Assembly (NCBI GenBank): GCA_900547345.1
Contig: URGG01000015.1
Span: 1 to 28,837 of the forward strand
Source of the DNA: an uncultured Collinsella sp.
GTDB lineage: Bacteria; Actinomycetota; Coriobacteriia; Coriobacteriales; Coriobacteriaceae
Direction: 5' to 3'
Length of the DNA: 28,837 nucleotides
The position numbers and the translations under genes are program-made. Below, in pieces: positions 5,652-14,274 of the stretch; position 1 is the first letter of the stretch, and each line of letters begins with the position of its first letter. Under the pieces are notes generated by a model. It searched no databases. It had not been told where the DNA came from and saw only the letters and a program-made list of their open reading frames with translations.

Positions 5652-8012
5652 CTACACACGGCGCTTGAGTTGCGCTCCGCCCTCGCCGGGCATAAGACGG
5701 CGAGCGTCGTAGACCGAGTCGACGCTGCTGATGGAAGCCAGCAGCGGATCCAGGCCGCTCGCATCCGAAATCTCGACCATAAAGCGCAGGGTCGCAATAC
5801 CCTCGCGGTTGGTCGAGGTGGCGGCGGAAAGGATATTGCCGCCTGCATCGCCAATGGCAATGGTGACGTCCTTGAGCAGGCCCATGCGGTCCAGGCACTC
5901 GACCACGATCTCGACCTGGAAGAGGGTGTCGGCAGCGCCGTCCCACTCCACTTCGATCATGCGCTCGGGATGCTCCATAAGGCCCTTGACGTTGGGGCAG
6001 TTGGCGCGATGCACCGAAACGCCACGGCCGCGCGTGATGAAACCGACGATATCGTCGCCCGTCACCGGATTGCAGCAATGCGCCAGACGGACCAGCAGCC
6101 CGCTGTTGCTCTCGCCCTTGACGATAATGCCGTTGCTGGCGCTCTTGCCACGCTTTTGCGGCTTGCGGTTGGAGCCGCGGGCCGGCTGTTTCACGACCTC
6201 GGCGATAGCCTCGGCCTTGGTGACCTGTTCCTCGGGCTTGGGGTCCAAGATTTGCTCGACCTTGTTACCCACAGCGCGCGGGGCAACCTTGCCGGCGCCG
6301 ACGGCGGCAAACAGGTCCTCGAGCTGCTTGTAGTTAAACTGCTCCGCCACGGCGTTGAGCGCACGCGTGGATCGCGGCGTAGAGATGCCATACCCGCGCT
6401 TGCGCAGGTCCTTGGCCAGTATATCGCGGCCGGCAGCGGCGTCATCGTCTTTGGTCGCGGCGGCGAAGTAACGGCGAATCTTCGACTTGGCCGAAGGTGT
6501 CTTGACGATCTTGAGCCAATCACGCGACGGCTTGGAACTCTTGTTGGTCAGGATTTCAACGCGGTCGCCCGTCTTGATCTCGTGCGTGAGCGGGGCCACC
6601 GCACCGTTGATCTTAGCGCCGACGCAGTGGTTGCCCACCTCGGTGTGAACGGCGTAGGCAAAGTCGAGCGGCGTGGAGCCGGCACGAAGCGCCATGACCT
6701 CGCCCTTGGGTGTAAAGACGAAGATCTCCTGGTCGAACAGATCGACCTTCAGCGAGTGCAGGTATTCCTTGGCGTCCGTAATCTCGTCAGAAGCCGCCCA
6801 ATCGAGCGAATGTTTGAGCCAGTTAATCTGGTCGTCCAGACGCTGGGCATCATTGGTCTTAGACGCAGACGATCCGCCCGACTTCTTATAGAGCCAGTGG
6901 GCGGCAATGCCGTACTCGGCCTGCTCATGCATCTCGTAGGTTCGAATCTGAATCTCGAGCGGGCGGGCCGTGGGGCCGATAACCGTCGTATGGAGCGACT
7001 GGTAGTTATTGACCTTGGGCATGGCGATATAGTCTTTAAAGCGACCGGGCATGGGGTGCCACAGCGTATGCACCGCGCCGAGCGTGGAGTAGCAATCGCG
7101 CACCGAATGCGTGATGACGCGCAGTGCCACCAGGTCGTAGATCTCGGAGAATTCCTTGCCCTTGCGCTTCATCTTCTGGTAGATGGACCAATAGTGCTTG
7201 GAGCGGCCATTGATCTGGAAGCCCTCCAGGCCAATGCGGTTGAGCTCGTCGGTGAGCGTCTTGATGGTCTCGGCCAGATAGCGCTCGCGAACCTCGCGCG
7301 ACTCCGCCACCATGCGCGCGATGCGCTGGTAGGCGTCGGGCTCAAGGTAGAAGAAGGACAGGTCCTCGAGCTCCCACTTAATAGAGCTCATGCCCAGACG
7401 GTCGGCCAGGGGCGCATACACGTCCATGGTCTCGCGAGCCTTAAACAGGCGACGGTCCTCGCGAAGGGCCGCCAACGTACGCATGTTATGCAGGCGGTCG
7501 GCAAGCTTAACGATAATGACGCGGATGTCCTTGGACATGGCGAGGAACATCTTGCGTAGCGTAAGCGCCTGCTTCTCGTCCATGCTATCGACTTCGATGT
7601 TGGTAAGCTTGGTCACGCCATCGACGAGCTCGGCTACCGTATCGCCAAACAGACCGGAAACATCGGCAAGCGAGGTCTCGGTATCCTCAACGGTATCGTG
7701 CAGCAGCGCGGCGCACACCACATCGCAGTCCATCTTGAGATCGGCCAAAATGATGGCCACCTCGACGGGATGGTTGATGTACATCTCACCCGACCGCCGC
7801 TTTTGGTTGCAGTGCTTCTCGGCGGCAAAGCAGTAGGCCTGCTCCACCTTAGAGAAGTCGTCCTCATTCATATATTTGAGGCACAGGCGCTCCAGCTTGT
7901 CGTAGCTGTCCGCCATAATCTCGGGCGGCAGCTCATCGGCATGCTTATAGTGCTCCATCTCCGAAAACGGCTGGAGGGCGGAATCATGGGCGGTACGGGC
8001 TGCGGCATCCAT
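5652..8012 (-). CDS. rel: bifunctional (p)ppGpp synthetase/hydrolase (RelA/SpoT, Rsh)
   Basis: A 786-residue long-form RSH protein making and degrading the alarmone (p)ppGpp. The order is: HD hydrolase with His81 and the HDTVED motif (His105-Asp106), synthetase with GRFKDYIAMPKVNNYQSLH (323-341), TGS domain (about 428-488), a conserved-cysteine segment LAHCCNPV...HRANCPN (643-673) and a C-terminal ACT domain (about 695-772). Both catalytic halves look intact. The RFKD motif (324-327) is the RxKD form of bifunctional enzymes, whereas EXDD marks synthetase-only RelA. The ATG at 8012 follows AAGGGG. It lies 15 bp after recJ and is probably cotranscribed with it. No second RSH is in the window. 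Confidence 0.95.
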   Translation of the reverse strand: MDAAARTAHDSALQPFSEMEHYKHADELPPEIMADSYDKLERLCLKYMNEDDFSKVEQAYCFAAEKHCNQKRRSGEMYINHPVEVAIILADLKMDCDVVCAALLHDTVEDTETSLADVSGLFGDTVAELVDGVTKLTNIEVDSMDEKQALTLRKMFLAMSKDIRVIIVKLADRLHNMRTLAALREDRRLFKARETMDVYAPLADRLGMSSIKWELEDLSFFYLEPDAYQRIARMVAESREVRERYLAETIKTLTDELNRIGLEGFQINGRSKHYWSIYQKMKRKGKEFSEIYDLVALRVITHSVRDCYSTLGAVHTLWHPMPGRFKDYIAMPKVNNYQSLHTTVIGPTARPLEIQIRTYEMHEQAEYGIAAHWLYKKSGGSSASKTNDAQRLDDQINWLKHSLDWAASDEITDAKEYLHSLKVDLFDQEIFVFTPKGEVMALRAGSTPLDFAYAVHTEVGNHCVGAKINGAVAPLTHEIKTGDRVEILTNKSSKPSRDWLKIVKTPSAKSKIRRYFAAATKDDDAAAGRDILAKDLRKRGYGISTPRSTRALNAVAEQFNYKQLEDLFAAVGAGKVAPRAVGNKVEQILDPKPEEQVTKAEAIAEVVKQPARGSNRKPQKRGKSASNGIIVKGESNSGLLVRLAHCCNPVTGDDIVGFITRGRGVSVHRANCPNVKGLMEHPERMIEVEWDGAADTLFQVEIVVECLDRMGLLKDVTIAIGDAGGNILSAATSTNREGIATLRFMVEISDASGLDPLLASISSVDSVYDARRLMPGEGGAQLKRRV

Positions 8013-8027
8013 CGAGGTCCCCTTCCC

Positions 8028-11000
8028 CTAGGCCCGCGGTACGATCGGGCGGTTAACTTTGGCTAGCATATCAGAAGCGCACGAATCGAGCGCCCAGCTC
8101 CGGAAAGCCGAGAACTCCATGCGCGAGCGCAGACCCTCCAAATAACGGATTGACCTGCTCAATTGCACACGGCCGGGATTTTCCGCCATCGCGATGCGAC
8201 GGGTGTCGTCAAACCCCGAAACGCGACAGAAACCAAGCTCTTCGAAGATTCCCAGACCGCTTTCCACCGAGCGCTCGTCGACCGGCGTGCGGGCATCGAT
8301 GGCAAGGCACATCTGCGCGATGTCGATATCGCTCGCACTAAACGAGTCGTCTCCGGTCTTGCCGCGGTTGGAGCGCCACATAGTCTGCAGCGCTCGATAG
8401 AGCGTGACGAGCTCATCGCGCTCGGGCGCGTAGCAGTCGAGCAGGCGCTCGTTAATGCGAGCGTCACGCGACGAATAGAGCAGGTGAATCACGGCAGGTT
8501 GGCCGTCGCGACCGGCGCGTCCGCTCATCTGGTTGAACTCGATGGCGCCAAACGGCATGTGATAGAGCACGACATGGCGGATATCGGGCAGGTTGACACC
8601 CTCGCCAAAGGCGGAGGTCGAAACGATGCAGCTGAGGCTTCCGTCTCGGAATGCTTCCTCCACGCGACGGCGATCGGAACGCGCAAGCCCCGCGTTATAG
8701 AACGCGATATGGGTTGCGCAATCGGGCACACGCTTGCGCAACGTCTTGGCGAGCGCCACGGACTGGTCGCGCGAATTGACGTAGATGACGGTCTTTTCCC
8801 CCGTCGCCACAATCGACACCAAACGGTTCTCGCGACTTGCAAGATCACGGTCGTCCTCGAGCCGCAGGTTCTCGCGCACCGTCTCGTCGACCACCGTGCG
8901 AGTGATCGGCAGCATGCGGGCAAGCTCGGCCACGACCGGAGCCGTCGCGGTGGCCGTCGCAGCCATAACGACCGGGTCGCCCAGGGCTTTGAGGATATCG
9001 GGCATGTCGAGATAGGCGCTGCGGTCGCCGCCCTTGGCAAGGCCGGCGTGGTGCGCCTCGTCGATAACGACAAAGCCGATGCGGCCCGAACGCGCGAAAC
9101 GGTCACGGTGGATAGACAGGAACTCGGGCGTCGTGAGCACGATACCGGTGCGGCCCGAAGCTAGACCGGCGAACACGTCATCGCGTGCGGCCTCCACGGT
9201 CTCGCCGGTCAGCATGCCAACGCCAATGCCAAGCGCTGCCATCGTCGACGAGAGGTGATAGGCCTGGTCGGCAACGAGCGCACGCAGCGGATAGACAAAG
9301 ATGCTCGCACGCCCGCGAAGGACCGCCTCGCGCGCGGCATGCACATGGAAGATGAGCGACTTGCCGCGCCCCGTTCCCATAACGGCCAGAACACTTTGGT
9401 GATCGGCCAGGGCATCGAGCGCCTCGACCTGCGCGCGATGCGGCTGGTTCGAGCCTATAAAGCTATGGATAAGCGAGCGCGTCAGCTCGGTATAAGAAAG
9501 CTGGGCGAGCGTCTCGCGTTTACGCGACTCCAGGCGCAGGCCGGAATCCGCCGGCTGCACGCCACGACGAAGCTCGCATGCCGGATCGTCGACGCTGGGC
9601 AGCGTGGTATCGCGGACCAGAACATCCTTGATCATGAGCTTGGGCTTCACACGCCCCTGCCAATGCTCGGCAACGGCCTCGAACACCAAGTCGACAGCGC
9701 TATCGCAGTTGATGAGCTTATCGATTTGCGGCACGCGGAACATAATGGCCGGCACACTCGCGGCGCCATCGGTCGCCACAAAGCGCATGTGCTCGCCGGT
9801 TTTGCCCACCACGGCGCGATCGCACATCGTCACGCCCTCGGCGGCCAGCAGCGGCACCTTGTTGCCCTGGCCAAACGGCTCAAGACGGGAAATCTGCTCT
9901 ATAGTCTCGATATTCAGCTCGGAAAGGTCGACCGTGGCGGCGACCTCGTCGATGTCTTCAAAGTCCTCGGCGGGAATCTCCGATAGCACGGCGGAAAGGC
10001 GACGACGGAATTCATCGAGCTTGGATGCCTCGATGGTCACACCCACCGCACCGGCATGTCCGCCGCGACGAATCAGCAGGTCGGAGCAGCGCTCGACGGC
10101 GTCAAACAGGTTAACTTTGCCCACCGAGCGACCAGAGCCGCGCGCGATACCGTCCTCGATCGAGAACAGCAGCGCCGGCACGTGATAGCGGTTGGTCAGA
10201 CGGCTTGCCACGATGCCCTTGACACCCTCGTGCCAGCCTTCGCCGCCCACGACGATCGCGCGTCCGCCGTCATAGGTCTCCTCGACCTTTGCCATGGCAT
10301 CGCGCGTGAACTCCGCCTCGATCTCACGGCGCTGGCGGTTGATTTCCTCGAGCTCAGCTGCCAGCGCGCTTGCTTCGATGGGATTGCAGGCAAGCAGCAG
10401 GTCGAGCGCCAGCTTGGGATCGGCCATACGACCGGCAGCGTTTAAGCGGGGAATGAGCGAGAATGACAGGCCATCCGCCGTAATGCTCGAAAGGTCCGCC
10501 TTGGCGAGCGCGGCAAGTGCGATGTAGCCGGGACGGGCCGTCACGCGCATCTGCTGGATGCCCTCGGCGACCAGTGCGCGGTTCTCGGGCGTAAGCGGCA
10601 TCATATCGGACACGGTGCCCAGCGCCGCGACCTCGATTAGCGAACGCCAATACGACGGCTTGCCCAGGCGCTCACCCAGGACTTGCACCAGCTTGAGCGC
10701 CACACCAGCACCGGCAAGCTCGCGCGAGGGGCCCTGGTCCTCGAGCTTGGGGTCGGTCAGGGGCACACCCTGCGGCACCTGGTCGGAGGGCTCGTGATGG
10801 TCCGTGACCACCAAATCGATCCCCAGACTCTCCAGATAGGGGACCTCTTCCTTGGCAGCAATACCGTTATCGACGGTCACAATCAGGTTGGGTTGAGCGA
10901 GCTCGTTGACGCGGTCGAGCGCCGCACGCGACAGGCCGTAGCCCTCGTCAAAGCGGTGCGGAATAAACGGCGTGACGTTGGCGCCAAACGAACGTAGCGC

Positions 11001-11315
11001 CTCGGTCAACAGACAAGTCGACGTAATGCCGTCGACGTCAAAATCGCCAAAGACGGCGATACGCTCGTGGCTGCGAATAGCACGCTCAACGCGGTCGGCA
11101 ACGACCGACATGCCCGGAATAACGAGTGGGTCCGCCCAGTCGCGATCGAGCGAAGGCGTCAAAAACAATTGGCCCTCTTTGATGGAGCCAATGCCGTGCG
11201 CGACCATAATGCGCGCCACCAGCCTGGGAATGCCCAGGCCAGCCGAAAGCTCCTTTTCGAGCTCGGGGTTTTGCTGAGCGACCGCCCAGCGATGCGTCGT
11301 CTTAAGCGATGACAT
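8028..11315 (-). CDS. recJ: RecJ exonuclease fused to a RecQ-like DEAH helicase
   Basis: A 1095-residue two-part protein. Residues 1-570 are RecJ, a 5'-3' single-strand DNA exonuclease: VFGDFDVDG (88-96), VTVDNG, VTDHHE (DHH, 170-175), then the DHHA1 motif RGGHAGAVG (417-425) and the OB domain. Residues about 605-975 are a superfamily 2 helicase: GTGRGKS (Walker A, 647-653), IDEAHH (DEAH, 751-756), TATATA, TSAFGEGVNLP and NQMSGRAGRDGQ (motif VI, 928-939). No RecQ zinc cysteines or HRDC domain were recognised; the last about 120 residues are unassigned. The fusion would couple unwinding to degradation in repair. Ordinary RecJ is about 570-800 residues. The frame is continuous. The ATG at 11315 was chosen; a GTG at 11360 lacks a ribosome site. 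Confidence 0.92.
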   Translation of the reverse strand: MSSLKTTHRWAVAQQNPELEKELSAGLGIPRLVARIMVAHGIGSIKEGQLFLTPSLDRDWADPLVIPGMSVVADRVERAIRSHERIAVFGDFDVDGITSTCLLTEALRSFGANVTPFIPHRFDEGYGLSRAALDRVNELAQPNLIVTVDNGIAAKEEVPYLESLGIDLVVTDHHEPSDQVPQGVPLTDPKLEDQGPSRELAGAGVALKLVQVLGERLGKPSYWRSLIEVAALGTVSDMMPLTPENRALVAEGIQQMRVTARPGYIALAALAKADLSSITADGLSFSLIPRLNAAGRMADPKLALDLLLACNPIEASALAAELEEINRQRREIEAEFTRDAMAKVEETYDGGRAIVVGGEGWHEGVKGIVASRLTNRYHVPALLFSIEDGIARGSGRSVGKVNLFDAVERCSDLLIRRGGHAGAVGVTIEASKLDEFRRRLSAVLSEIPAEDFEDIDEVAATVDLSELNIETIEQISRLEPFGQGNKVPLLAAEGVTMCDRAVVGKTGEHMRFVATDGAASVPAIMFRVPQIDKLINCDSAVDLVFEAVAEHWQGRVKPKLMIKDVLVRDTTLPSVDDPACELRRGVQPADSGLRLESRKRETLAQLSYTELTRSLIHSFIGSNQPHRAQVEALDALADHQSVLAVMGTGRGKSLIFHVHAAREAVLRGRASIFVYPLRALVADQAYHLSSTMAALGIGVGMLTGETVEAARDDVFAGLASGRTGIVLTTPEFLSIHRDRFARSGRIGFVVIDEAHHAGLAKGGDRSAYLDMPDILKALGDPVVMAATATATAPVVAELARMLPITRTVVDETVRENLRLEDDRDLASRENRLVSIVATGEKTVIYVNSRDQSVALAKTLRKRVPDCATHIAFYNAGLARSDRRRVEEAFRDGSLSCIVSTSAFGEGVNLPDIRHVVLYHMPFGAIEFNQMSGRAGRDGQPAVIHLLYSSRDARINERLLDCYAPERDELVTLYRALQTMWRSNRGKTGDDSFSASDIDIAQMCLAIDARTPVDERSVESGLGIFEELGFCRVSGFDDTRRIAMAENPGRVQLSRSIRYLEGLRSRMEFSAFRSWALDSCASDMLAKVNRPIVPRA

Positions 11316-11423
11316 AGGCACCCACCCCCGATAGGGGCAGGTCGCCGCGATACCTCTCACGGTTCATAGCGATGAGTCCTCTGTGTATGCCCGCTTCGGC
11401 AGGCAGATCTGTTGAACGGATTT

Positions 11424-11429
11424 ATTATA
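11424..11429 (-). promoter_or_regulatory. candidate -10 element upstream of recJ
   Basis: A perfect TATAAT on the minus strand about 110 nt upstream of the chosen recJ start. No recognisable -35 lies at the right distance. The rest of 11316-11591 holds a small inverted repeat (CTCGA/TCGAG, 11493-11507) and must also carry the promoter of the divergent transporter. Confidence 0.3.
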
Positions 11430-11591
11430 CCGTGCGGCGCGGACGCAAATCGCCGCAGCACGCCGCGGTTTCGGTAAACGATGCCGGTAATACCCTCGAA
11501 ATAATCGAGCGTTTCTGACGCACGGACACATGTGAGCGTCTAGCATATCCAGTCAAAACGGATTCACGAGCAAAGGGAGTCACAAGAGCAT

Positions 11592-12590
11592 ATGAAGCAA
11601 TGGGTTGGACTGGGCAAGTTTCTCGCGGGGCACATGCAAATCATCGTTCCGACTTGCGTGGCGCTCGGCGTGCTCTTTCCTCAACAGATCGGCGTTCTCA
11701 AGCCCATCGTTCCCACCTTGTTTGCCTTTATGACGTTCCAAGGTGCGCTCAGCAACACCTTCCACCAGGTAGCCGAGGTGTTCCACCGTCCGCTGCACCT
11801 GATTGTGGCATTGTTGGTCTCGGCGGCGCTTATTCCCATCGCGGCCTATGCCATGGGATCGTTGTTCTTTGGTTCCAACCCCAACCTTGTCTGCGGCATC
11901 GTGCTCGAATACAGTGTGCCCGTGGCAGTCACCGCTTTTATGTGGATCAGCATGTTCGGCGGCAACGGCCCGCTCGCGCTCACCATCATCCTGACGTCCT
12001 CGGTCATCTCCCCTGTGACGATTCCGCTTACGCTCAAGCTCCTGCTAGGCGCCACCGTCTCGATCGACGTGCCGAGTATGATGCAGAACATGGCCTTTAT
12101 GATCGCCATCCCCGCCGTTCTCGGCATCGTGATCAACGAGCTCACGCGCGGATGGGGGCACGAAAAACTCTCCCCCGCGCTCTCGCCCGCCTGCAAGTTC
12201 ATGATGATGGGCGTTATCGCCTCCAACTCCACCGCCATGAGCGAGTACGTGCTGCACATGAACGCGGTGCGCTTGGAAGTCGCCCTCTTTATTTTGGTCT
12301 TCGCCATCAGCGGCTTTGTCGTCGGCATTCTGGTCGCCCGCGCGCTGCATCTGCCATATAGCGAAACGACCACCATGTGCTTTACCTGCGGCATGCGCAA
12401 TATCTCTTCGGGCGCCGTCATCGCCACGCAATACTTTCCGGGCGAAGTTGTGTTTCCCGTCATGTGTGGAACGTTGTTTCAGCAGGTGCTCGCCTCGCTT
12501 ATCGGGCACTTCTTTGAGCGTCTGACCGGCGAGGAGCGCGCCGCCCAGCGCAAGCGCGTCGAGGCCGGCCGCGATGCAATGGCGCGCTAA
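11592..12590 (+). CDS. bile acid:sodium symporter family (BASS) transporter
   Basis: A 332-residue membrane protein with about nine or ten hydrophobic segments, the conserved LEYSVPVAVTAFMW stretch (Glu and Pro in the substrate/sodium region) and a late FTCGMRNISSGAVIA segment. These fit the BASS / arsenical-resistance-3 superfamily, whose members take up bile acids, pantoate or other organic anions with sodium. The substrate here is not known; a role with gut bile acids would be speculation. The ATG follows GGGAG at long spacing, with a weaker AAGAG nearer. It is a single plus-strand gene between minus-strand neighbours, divergent from recJ and convergent with the DUF4931-like gene. Confidence 0.85.
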   Translation: MKQWVGLGKFLAGHMQIIVPTCVALGVLFPQQIGVLKPIVPTLFAFMTFQGALSNTFHQVAEVFHRPLHLIVALLVSAALIPIAAYAMGSLFFGSNPNLVCGIVLEYSVPVAVTAFMWISMFGGNGPLALTIILTSSVISPVTIPLTLKLLLGATVSIDVPSMMQNMAFMIAIPAVLGIVINELTRGWGHEKLSPALSPACKFMMMGVIASNSTAMSEYVLHMNAVRLEVALFILVFAISGFVVGILVARALHLPYSETTTMCFTCGMRNISSGAVIATQYFPGEVVFPVMCGTLFQQVLASLIGHFFERLTGEERAAQRKRVEAGRDAMAR

Positions 12591-12607
12591 ACCGTCCGCA
12601 GTGTGCG

Positions 12608-12633
12608 GGCGCTCACTTTACGATGTGAGCGCC
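12608..12633. terminator. hairpin between convergent genes
   Basis: A perfect 9-bp stem GGCGCTCAC/GTGAGCGCC with an 8-nt loop lies between the transporter stop (12590) and the convergent gene; it overlaps that gene's stop codon. It lacks a T-run on either strand, so it may act as a weak or factor-assisted bidirectional terminator. Confidence 0.4.
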
Positions 12634-13418
12634 TCCAGATGTGCGCGGAGTCGCTCCGCATCGACATCGAGCGTGGTCTCAGCATTGACCTGAGCCAGCC
12701 GATACCCGACAAAGTAGGGTGAAACCACCCAACGTGGAAGCGCCTTGGCAATGGTTCGGTCGCTCATGTGATAGAAGAACAGGTTGTACGACTCTGCACG
12801 ACCGCCATGGTGCTCGTGCAAGATATAGCGCAGAGCTATCTGGATTGCATCGGCGAAGAGATCCGCCTCGGCTTGGTCTCTCGTGTCATCGCTGGCGGCG
12901 ATTCCCTGCGGGGCTGAAACGTTGATCTCAAAGAACCCCATGATCGGTTCGGTTGAGATATTGACCGAGATCCTCCCCTGTTGCCAGACATTGATGCCTT
13001 CGAAATTGGCAGAAGTCAGCGAAGTGTAGCCGTCTTCCTGCTCCAAACCCACAATCTGCATGTGCGGATGCACGAGACTACCGCCCGAGAGCGGACCCTT
13101 GTTCTTGTACATGAGCACGCTTCGATACTGCTGTGAATCGATCATCTGCTGCCAGCAACCCAGGGCAAACCGCATCACATGGTGGAGTTCATCCGGCTCG
13201 TAGGTCACCAGGTCGGCATCGTGATCGGCCGACTCGATCAGCACGGTTTGACGGGTGGCGCGCAGGGTCTTGAACTTATTCACGAGCCAAATGCAATCGC
13301 CATCACGGCGAATGATGTCGGTGAGCCCTTCTGTATCGCAAAAAGGGCACGCGGTGCCGGGACGACGGTTGTCGTCGGGCTTACCGTTCGCCTGCTGAAC
13401 GTCAAATACCAGCGCCAC
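12618..13418 (-). CDS. GalT/HIT-superfamily protein (DUF4931-like)
   Basis: A 266-residue protein with a CPFC zinc-binding pair (Cys24, Cys27), then NKGPLSGGSLVHPHMQIVGL with the HPHxQ active-site motif (His117, His119, Gln121) of galactose-1-phosphate uridylyltransferase and other HIT nucleotidyl-transferases. The overall layout matches the short DUF4931 group more than classic GalT, which is about 350 residues, so a nucleotidyl-transfer or nucleotide-hydrolysis role is likely but the substrate is unknown. The start is GTG at 13418 with GGAGG 8 nt upstream. That ribosome site lies within the end of cutC, whose stop is only 3 nt away, so the two are probably translationally coupled. Confidence 0.75.
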   Translation of the reverse strand: MALVFDVQQANGKPDDNRRPGTACPFCDTEGLTDIIRRDGDCIWLVNKFKTLRATRQTVLIESADHDADLVTYEPDELHHVMRFALGCWQQMIDSQQYRSVLMYKNKGPLSGGSLVHPHMQIVGLEQEDGYTSLTSANFEGINVWQQGRISVNISTEPIMGFFEINVSAPQGIAASDDTRDQAEADLFADAIQIALRYILHEHHGGRAESYNLFFYHMSDRTIAKALPRWVVSPYFVGYRLAQVNAETTLDVDAERLRAHLEALTS

Positions 13419-13421
13419 GGG

Positions 13422-14099
13422 TTATACCTCCAGCGGCACAATCTTGGTGCCATGGAGCTCGGAGACGCCCAGTGCCGCCGCCACGGTATCGCGGTTGGCC
13501 GTGGAAATGCCGCCGCCGGGAAGGATGGTCAGGCGGTCTCCCGCACACTCGATAAGACGCGACAGATGCTCCAGGTTGTCCTCGATCGGCGTGCCGGCGG
13601 CACCGCCGTGCGTCAGGATGCGCGTAACGCCGCAATCGGCGAGTGTGTCGACGGCATCGAGTTGAGCCTCGGGCGAGAGCTGGTCAAACGCCATGTGAAA
13701 GGTGATGTCGATGGGCTCACGCTTGCATTCCTCGGTCGCGCAGCCCGCGGCCATCACGAGGGCGCCCAACGTAAGCTCGTCGAGCGCCCATCCGCCAGCG
13801 CAGGGCTTGCAGCAGCCAAAGACCAAGCCGTCAACGCCGGCGCTCACGGCAAGGCCCAGGTCCATCTCCATCATACGCAGCTCGTCCTGGTTGTAGTGAA
13901 AGTCGCCGCCACGCGGGCGAATCATGCACATCACCCGTGCATCGTGCTCGTGGGCATAGTTGGTCGTAGCGCTGATAACGCCGGCCGAAGGCGTGGTGCC
14001 ACCAACGGCAAGGTTGTCGCACAGCTCGATACGCCTTGCACCGGCATCGATAGCCGCCGGCACCCGCTCAAAGTTCTCGGCACAAAACTCGTACAGCAT
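13422..14099 (-). CDS. cutC: CutC family protein (copper homeostasis / PF03932)
   Basis: A 225-residue TIM-barrel protein with the CutC signatures RRIELCDNLAVGGTTPS (near residue 22), MIRPRGGDFHYNQDE (about 79-93), ITFHMAFDQ, RILTHGGA and ILPGGGI. The family was linked to copper tolerance in E. coli, though its biochemical activity remains unsettled; the barrel resembles sugar- or phosphate-binding enzymes. Many CutC proteins have TFHRAFD where this one has TFHMAFD. The ATG at 14099 follows GGGGG; the upstream in-frame ATG at 14156 has no homology support. It is the first gene of a two-gene unit with the GalT/HIT-like gene, which hints at a sugar- or nucleotide-related role. Confidence 0.88.
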   Translation of the reverse strand: MLYEFCAENFERVPAAIDAGARRIELCDNLAVGGTTPSAGVISATTNYAHEHDARVMCMIRPRGGDFHYNQDELRMMEMDLGLAVSAGVDGLVFGCCKPCAGGWALDELTLGALVMAAGCATEECKREPIDITFHMAFDQLSPEAQLDAVDTLADCGVTRILTHGGAAGTPIEDNLEHLSRLIECAGDRLTILPGGGISTANRDTVAAALGVSELHGTKIVPLEV

Positions 14100-14157
14100 A
14101 GATGGACCCCCAAAGACAGCAGATGTTTTCCGACGGGCATTGTCACACATCCCCATG

Positions 14158-14226
14158 AAGTTGCGGTGGAATAGGGACTGTTTTGGCCTCTTAGACTCCC
14201 ATTTAGTCCCTATTCCACCGCAACTT
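14158..14226. repeat. 69-bp element with perfect 22-bp inverted repeats
   Basis: AAGTTGCGGTGGAATAGGGACT (14158-14179; its complement at 14205-14226) surrounds a 25-nt loop. The arms are perfect over 22 bp. It lies between the livF terminator and cutC, touching the terminator T-run. No target-site duplication is evident. It could be a miniature transposon-like or palindromic repeat, or a strong hairpin in the cutC leader. Confidence 0.75.
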
Positions 14227-14261
14227 AAAAAGGGGGCGCTGACCGGGATAGTCAGTGCCCC
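14227..14261 (-). terminator. Rho-independent terminator of the liv operon
   Basis: Minus strand: GGGGCACTGAC, a 7-nt loop, GTCAGCGCCCC (one mismatch), then CTTTTTAA. It begins about 13 nt after the livF stop. Confidence 0.85.
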
Positions 14262-14274
14262 TTCGTTGAATGAA

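Noticed and set aside
5670..7559. 629-codon plus-strand frame opposite relA/spoT
   Set aside because: Shadow frame; the minus-strand Rsh protein has every expected motif.
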